Shown here in pieces: positions 61,001 to 64,000 of a DNA stretch of 64,000 nucleotides. Source of the stretch: G963665815 sp942492065. Lineage in GTDB: Bacteria > Cloacimonadota > Cloacimonadia > Cloacimonadales > JAIOQZ01. Made by a program: the position numbers and the translations under genes. The stretch's first letter is position 1. Each line of letters begins with the position of its first letter. The notes beneath the pieces were generated by a model. The model was not told the origin of the DNA, made no database searches, and saw only the letters and a program-made list of their open reading frames with translations. The stretch covers positions 186,001 through 250,000 of the forward strand of contig CALODV010000014.1 in the NCBI GenBank assembly GCA_942492065.1, in the 5' to 3' direction.

Positions 61001-62235
61001 GTTGCAATTTAATAAATTCACATGTTTATGATAACTGGCACTGTGGTATTTCAGCTTCAAGAGAATCAAATGTCTCAATATTGCGGAATACTGACCTTGA
61101 TGATTATGCTCAAATGAGAGTTCATGATAACCTCTTAGAAGAAATCGTGTTTTTCGAAAACTGCTTATTTGACCTGAATAACAATCAGGTTGAAATTAGT
61201 GATCAAAGTTATCAGCCAGGCTACTGGGATCAATATCTTATAGTTTGCCCTGACATGAATACAACTAGAAATTTTCAAAACAATTTTTGGGGGGATTTAG
61301 ATGGGGATAATGAACCGGATATTCCGGATTCTATGCGTTTTATTCCTTCAATGTTAGAACCTGATTCTCTGGAAGTTGGCTTTAAACTTTTACCGATAAG
61401 CGATTTAATCGGAGTTATGCAGCCGGTGATTGGAGGGGATGAAGCTCTTTATCATGAGGCAGTTTCTCTTATTGAATCAGATAATTATTCCATGGCAATA
61501 CAAAAACTTAAACAGATTATCAGTAATTATCCCGAAGGAGAATTTATTGCCTATGCAGCTAGAGAATTATTGAATATTTATGGAGATTATAATGCCTTAA
61601 AAAACTATTATTCAACAGAACCAAATCTTAATTGTGAAGGAAGTATTGCAAAGCTTGCAGATTACCTTGAGAACTACTGTAACATAAAGTCCCGTAATTA
61701 TGAAGAAGCAATTGAATACTTTGAATCTTTGATAGATGCGGCAGAAAGCGAGTATGATATTGTATCTTCAGAAATTGAAATTGGGTACATATATTGCCTT
61801 ATGCAATTAAGCGGAGAAAGAAGTGATTTTGTAGGACAAAAGGCTCAGTTAAAACCAATTTCAGAACGATCTTACATTAAATTTCTTGACGAATCATTAC
61901 TAAAGCTTTATCTTATTCCCATGATTGATGATAAAGGTGATGAACATGTTTCAGAGTTTCCTGTCTTGCTAAGAAACTATCCAAATCCTTTCAATCCGGA
62001 AACAAAAATTTGTTTCAATATTCCCGAAGAAAGCAGCATTGAGCTTTCAGTGTATAATCTGAAGGGACAGAAGGTTAAAACTCTTGTGAATGAAAAACTT
62101 AACAGTGGAACTCACGAGATTCTCTGGAGTGGAAAAGATAATAATAACACGGTCGTTGCGTCAGGTGTTTACCTGTATCGTCTTACTGCAAACGGCAAAA
62201 CAATAAAAACCAACAAATGTCTATTATTAAAATAG
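58072..62235 (+). CDS. C25 (gingipain-like) peptidase with type IX sorting domain
   Basis: The 1387-residue protein has a signal peptide (about 1-19), a propeptide-like region to ~215 and a C25-like catalytic domain (~225-660). Candidate catalytic residues are His501 in HFGNHGS and Cys562 in IPSCNT; the family uses a Cys/His dyad. Next come a small beta domain, a parallel beta-helix region (~760-1100), a TPR-like helical stretch (~1130-1260) and the sorting domain (NYPNPFNPE...ASGVYLYRL...LLK). Gingipains are secreted Arg/Lys endopeptidases; specificity here is unknown. It is the intact paralogue of the broken gene at 27.4 kb and is followed after 9 bp by an FG-GAP gene. Confidence 0.85.
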   Translation: MKIKLVCCLMLFSVIQLLCYNVQFDQNNFEICINSNNYNVIENSDLEHNHVIGSPQLPIKFLSYIIPKEKNVSNIVLTTTTTELSGTYNICPVQYQVFLMDGYEPKSFVHPDSFYYSENKLFPEKPIEIEGHGYIDGANRIVTIAVYPYQYNPVTQKLTFNTNISFTFEFENSSDKIVYPGIRTLQYLTEIDNQLSSFVENPEDITQFHHVPQYVGDYYEEDQNECVVIASNEQIPYINKYIEWKRILGFSIYVKSLEEIISEYPLGDQIGTESGYSGIMDAAGSVRQYLFEQYTDNGLLSALLVGDETVFPVRYGCHLRTKVYEDSLGFIQQFQYWDSETCTDLYFSEFNSDWSLIEDPLPDSTGNSNYAVKYGLDGYYNGQHYEMDYHKEIGVARLLVPSNANGGAQEIENWINKVVTYDYNPGNGNTEYLSKAFISVADQLAAGNSTMNRFNNLYTYLNYDMTTITEDPVDGPLGSPTGSYFTSILNEGYGNIHFGNHGSKDHVSIANWYINDGGSPKYGFWSLDSYDAGNSIYIQESNNGFDNLNADGKFGIAVIPSCNTCNYPGLPSSNICMARAFTSYLQNSGGPLYVGTTGPVSISYGPRFCYQLLDWAYIHNRRTPISDSFTRFLWPNAGSYYKMELFGLHMIGDPLCEPYYYNPQRLTARFTGENTLQVLDGSIPVADAECHFENTTTGEYVLGYTNENGIVSANFSYNKLRVLSIGYFPFISNIALPGEVITTNTSYELDLMVRPENTLTIDADISLESLGGRNARIVVSDNASLIINDYCTITGYAETIEYENNDETIEVPGNGIDVYGSIIVGDYVNFTSQTGWDGLNIVSDNTTILENSVFIKSQLKSNGGVLDISNSSLFDSGINSQNSQFSISNCSIEGNQSIDGIQCYRNSSVSIHNTDIVESNNGINICDCDSFSVVDCDISDNIRNGILVFKSGEGTHNIINVSVFSNREAGIHIYDSSCNLINSHVYDNWHCGISASRESNVSILRNTDLDDYAQMRVHDNLLEEIVFFENCLFDLNNNQVEISDQSYQPGYWDQYLIVCPDMNTTRNFQNNFWGDLDGDNEPDIPDSMRFIPSMLEPDSLEVGFKLLPISDLIGVMQPVIGGDEALYHEAVSLIESDNYSMAIQKLKQIISNYPEGEFIAYAARELLNIYGDYNALKNYYSTEPNLNCEGSIAKLADYLENYCNIKSRNYEEAIEYFESLIDAAESEYDIVSSEIEIGYIYCLMQLSGERSDFVGQKAQLKPISERSYIKFLDESLLKLYLIPMIDDKGDEHVSEFPVLLRNYPNPFNPETKICFNIPEESSIELSVYNLKGQKVKTLVNEKLNSGTHEILWSGKDNNNTVVASGVYLYRLTANGKTIKTNKCLLLK

Positions 62236-62327
62236 TGAGGAATTATGCTTAGATACACATTTCTAATTTTTTTGGCATGTCTATGTTTTTTATGTTATGC
62301 AGAAAATACAATAAACGTTTTGACTAC
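61978..62327 (+). repeat. 350-bp direct repeat, copy 1
   Basis: This copy spans the sorting domain of the C25 gene, the 9-bp spacer and the signal peptide of the next gene. It is identical to copy 2 (63565-63914) at 349 of 350 positions by direct comparison; the only mismatch is A62109/G63696. The offset is exactly 1587 bp with no gap. Confidence 0.95.
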
Positions 62328-63822
62328 TATTACAACAGATGACCTTTATGGTCTTTTTAATGTTACTCATGGGGATATAAATGGAGACTCAACTCCCGAT
62401 CTTATAATACTAAGAGGCAGGCAGACATATTTTGGTTTAGCTCCTATTATTAGTGTTTATCCGGGAGGGAATAATTTTGACTTTACTCCTATTTTATCAT
62501 TTGATACAAGTATGATCTATAACAGTATTAACTTAAGTGGAGATATTAACGGAGATGGAGCAAATGATCTGGTTATTGCAGATAGTGACTTTCCAATAAA
62601 TTATATTATGAACGGTAGAGTTCTGGTATATTTTGGTGGGTCTGCAATGGATACAATACCTGATTTGACTCTTAACGGTAACGACTACTCAAGTCTGATT
62701 GGAGAAAATCAATTCGGGTACGATTTGTCCTTTGAAGATCTTAATGTAGATGGCTATGATGATTTAATAGTTTATTCGGGAATGGCAGGAGATAGTTATT
62801 CGGGGCAGGTTTCAGTTTTTCTGGGTTCTGATAATCCTGACACTATTTGTGACTGGAGCGTACAGGGAAATATTAACTCCCAATATGGTTGGATTAGAGC
62901 AATAGGAGACCTAACCGGAGACGGATATCCTGAAATAATACTGTCACGTTATATTCGAACTCAGAATAGTACAGGATTTCATTTTAATCCTGTATATGAT
63001 GTTTACAGAGGTGGGGTCAATATAGCCAATGTAGCTGATACTACAATAGTTTCTCCATATGCTGATCAGTTTCTTACTAATTGTATTTCTGTAGACAAAG
63101 ATTTCAATAATGATGGTAAAATGGATATTCTTATTACAAGAGGGAATCAAGATACTTTGTTCTGCATTTATGGCTCAGATAACCTGAATATGGATTTTAC
63201 TTTCTTCCAACATCTGAACAATGATGGATCCGATTTAAAATCAATAACTTTTGAGGATATTGATTCTAATGGTATTGATGATATTGTTTTTTGCAGAGAA
63301 TCAGCATCTGGCAACGAATATCATACTGTACATTGCAGTATGGACTGGACGGGTAATCCTGATTTGATATTACCACCTCCATCATTTAATGGCTACTATG
63401 CTTACTATGGTAATATTGGAGATATAAATAATGATGGTTTAAATGATCTGGCAGAAGCAAGAAGAGAAGTTAATGGGATTCTTGAACTCCGGTTGATTAA
63501 TTTTATCAGGGAGACACCAATCGGTAATGATATCAAACCGTATACAGATCTTGAGTTAAGTAATTATCCAAATCCTTTCAATCCGGAAACAAAAATTTGT
63601 TTCAATATTCCCGAAGAAAGCAGCATTGAGCTTTCAGTGTATAATCTGAAGGGACAGAAGGTTAAAACTCTTGTGAATGAAAAACTTAACAGTGGGACTC
63701 ACGAGATTCTCTGGAGTGGAAAAGATAATAATAACACGGTCGTTGCGTCAGGTGTTTACCTGTATCGTCTTACTGCAAACGGCAAAACAATAAAAACCAA
63801 CAAATGTCTATTATTAAAATAG
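62245..63822 (+). CDS. Exported FG-GAP repeat protein with type IX sorting domain
   Basis: The 525-residue protein has a signal peptide (MLRYTFLIFLACLCFLCYA). Seven FG-GAP/VCBS loops follow (HGDINGDSTPDLI, SGDINGDGANDLV, FEDLNVDGYDDLI, IGDLTGDGYPEI, DKDFNNDGKMDIL, FEDIDSNGIDDIV, IGDINNDGLNDLA), as in a seven-bladed propeller, then a sorting domain. The sorting-domain DNA is almost identical to that of the C25 gene upstream, and its signal-peptide DNA is identical to that of the next gene, while the middle is unique. It is probably a surface-attached adhesin-like protein in an operon with the peptidase. Confidence 0.88.
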   Translation: MLRYTFLIFLACLCFLCYAENTINVLTTITTDDLYGLFNVTHGDINGDSTPDLIILRGRQTYFGLAPIISVYPGGNNFDFTPILSFDTSMIYNSINLSGDINGDGANDLVIADSDFPINYIMNGRVLVYFGGSAMDTIPDLTLNGNDYSSLIGENQFGYDLSFEDLNVDGYDDLIVYSGMAGDSYSGQVSVFLGSDNPDTICDWSVQGNINSQYGWIRAIGDLTGDGYPEIILSRYIRTQNSTGFHFNPVYDVYRGGVNIANVADTTIVSPYADQFLTNCISVDKDFNNDGKMDILITRGNQDTLFCIYGSDNLNMDFTFFQHLNNDGSDLKSITFEDIDSNGIDDIVFCRESASGNEYHTVHCSMDWTGNPDLILPPPSFNGYYAYYGNIGDINNDGLNDLAEARREVNGILELRLINFIRETPIGNDIKPYTDLELSNYPNPFNPETKICFNIPEESSIELSVYNLKGQKVKTLVNEKLNSGTHEILWSGKDNNNTVVASGVYLYRLTANGKTIKTNKCLLLK

Positions 63823-63914
63823 TGAGGAATTATGCTTAGATACACATTTCTAATTTTTTTGGCATGTCTATGTTTTTTATGTTATGCAGAAAATACAATA
63901 AACGTTTTGACTAC
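63565..63914 (+). repeat. 350-bp direct repeat, copy 2
   Basis: This copy spans the sorting domain of one FG-GAP gene, the spacer and the signal peptide of the next. It differs from copy 1 at a single base. Similarity continues more weakly past the end into the first FG-GAP repeat. Confidence 0.95.
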
Positions 63915-64000
63915 ACTTACAACAGAAGACAATAATCATATTTTTAATGTTACTATCGGGGACATAAATGGAGACTCAACTCCCGATCTTGTAATATTAA
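63832..64000 (+). CDS. FG-GAP repeat protein, cut by the right edge
   Basis: The first 56 residues are present: the same signal peptide as the previous gene (MLRYTFLIFLACLCFLCYA), NTINVLTTL, then diverged residues and a first calcium-loop repeat (IGDINGDSTPDLVI). The start has the same TGAGGAATT ribosome site context as the gene before. It is the next member of the tandem FG-GAP array; the array may continue beyond the window. Confidence 0.85.
   Translation, partial: MLRYTFLIFLACLCFLCYAENTINVLTTLTTEDNNHIFNVTIGDINGDSTPDLVIL

Noticed and set aside
1..64000. tRNA, rRNA, CRISPR array, prophage or insertion sequence
   Set aside because: No cloverleaf with T-arm consensus, no regularly spaced repeats, and no transposase, integrase or phage structural gene was recognised on either strand.

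Overview
The window is AT-rich bacterial chromosome (roughly the upper 30s % GC by eye) from a Gram-negative-type organism. Skp/OmpH, many lipoproteins and several very large exported proteins imply an outer membrane. Four large surface proteins end in a 'YPNPFNP ... SGVYFYKL ... LLK' type IX (Por) sorting domain. With gingipain-like C25 peptidases, FG-GAP propellers, a mitochondrial-like EF-G, a cyclic-2,3-DPG-synthetase-like GTPase and EIIA-fused transporters, this suggests an FCB-group or candidate-phylum anaerobe such as Cloacimonadota. That placement is inference from protein style; there is no rRNA in the window.

Layout. 0-8 kb: ygiQ (cut by the left edge), a TauE/SafE permease, two tandem DUF2161 proteins (one without its nuclease-like motif), Skp/OmpH, a 916-aa TPR protein, a lone receiver domain, an MTH1187-family protein and a small membrane protein. 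8-13 kb: a chemoreceptor-like membrane protein overlapping a CheY-like protein, a sigma-factor-like protein, a 72-aa exported peptide, then a structured leader and a radical-SAM-like protein that keeps SPASM-type cysteines but lacks the radical SAM cluster motif. 13-22 kb: ispD, an enlarged glmS-like gene, ispF, miaB and two transporters each fused to a PTS EIIA domain. 22-27 kb: a long non-coding stretch, two unknown exported proteins, an EF-G gene and a poly-G tract. 27-33 kb: a frameshifted C25 peptidase gene followed by an FG-GAP protein. 33-37 kb: acyl-CoA/ACP synthetase, carbamate kinase and the cDPG-synthetase-like GTPase. 37-47 kb: exported and lipoprotein genes, two convergent MBOAT/SGNH acyl-transfer pairs, and a cysteine-rich peptide/propeller/thioredoxin-like operon. 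47-58 kb: a class V aminotransferase, an antiporter with an EIIA-PII protein, DUF3795, TPR lipoproteins, a SanA-like protein and uvrA. 58-64 kb: a second C25 + FG-GAP cassette, with a third FG-GAP gene cut by the right edge.

The most interesting material is: (1) a 16-bp helix that would hide the ribosome binding site of the degenerate radical-SAM/SPASM gene next to a small exported peptide; (2) 350-bp near-identical direct repeats covering sorting domain, spacer and next signal peptide in the FG-GAP array, an arrangement suited to exchanging surface-protein passengers; (3) three EIIA-domain transporter proteins, one EIIA fused to a PII-like domain; (4) a glmS-like enzyme whose catalytic Cys lies 35 residues inside the protein; and (5) a cysteine-rich exported protein that appears to start with ATA behind a short upstream reading frame. 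No tRNA, rRNA, CRISPR array, insertion sequence or prophage was seen.
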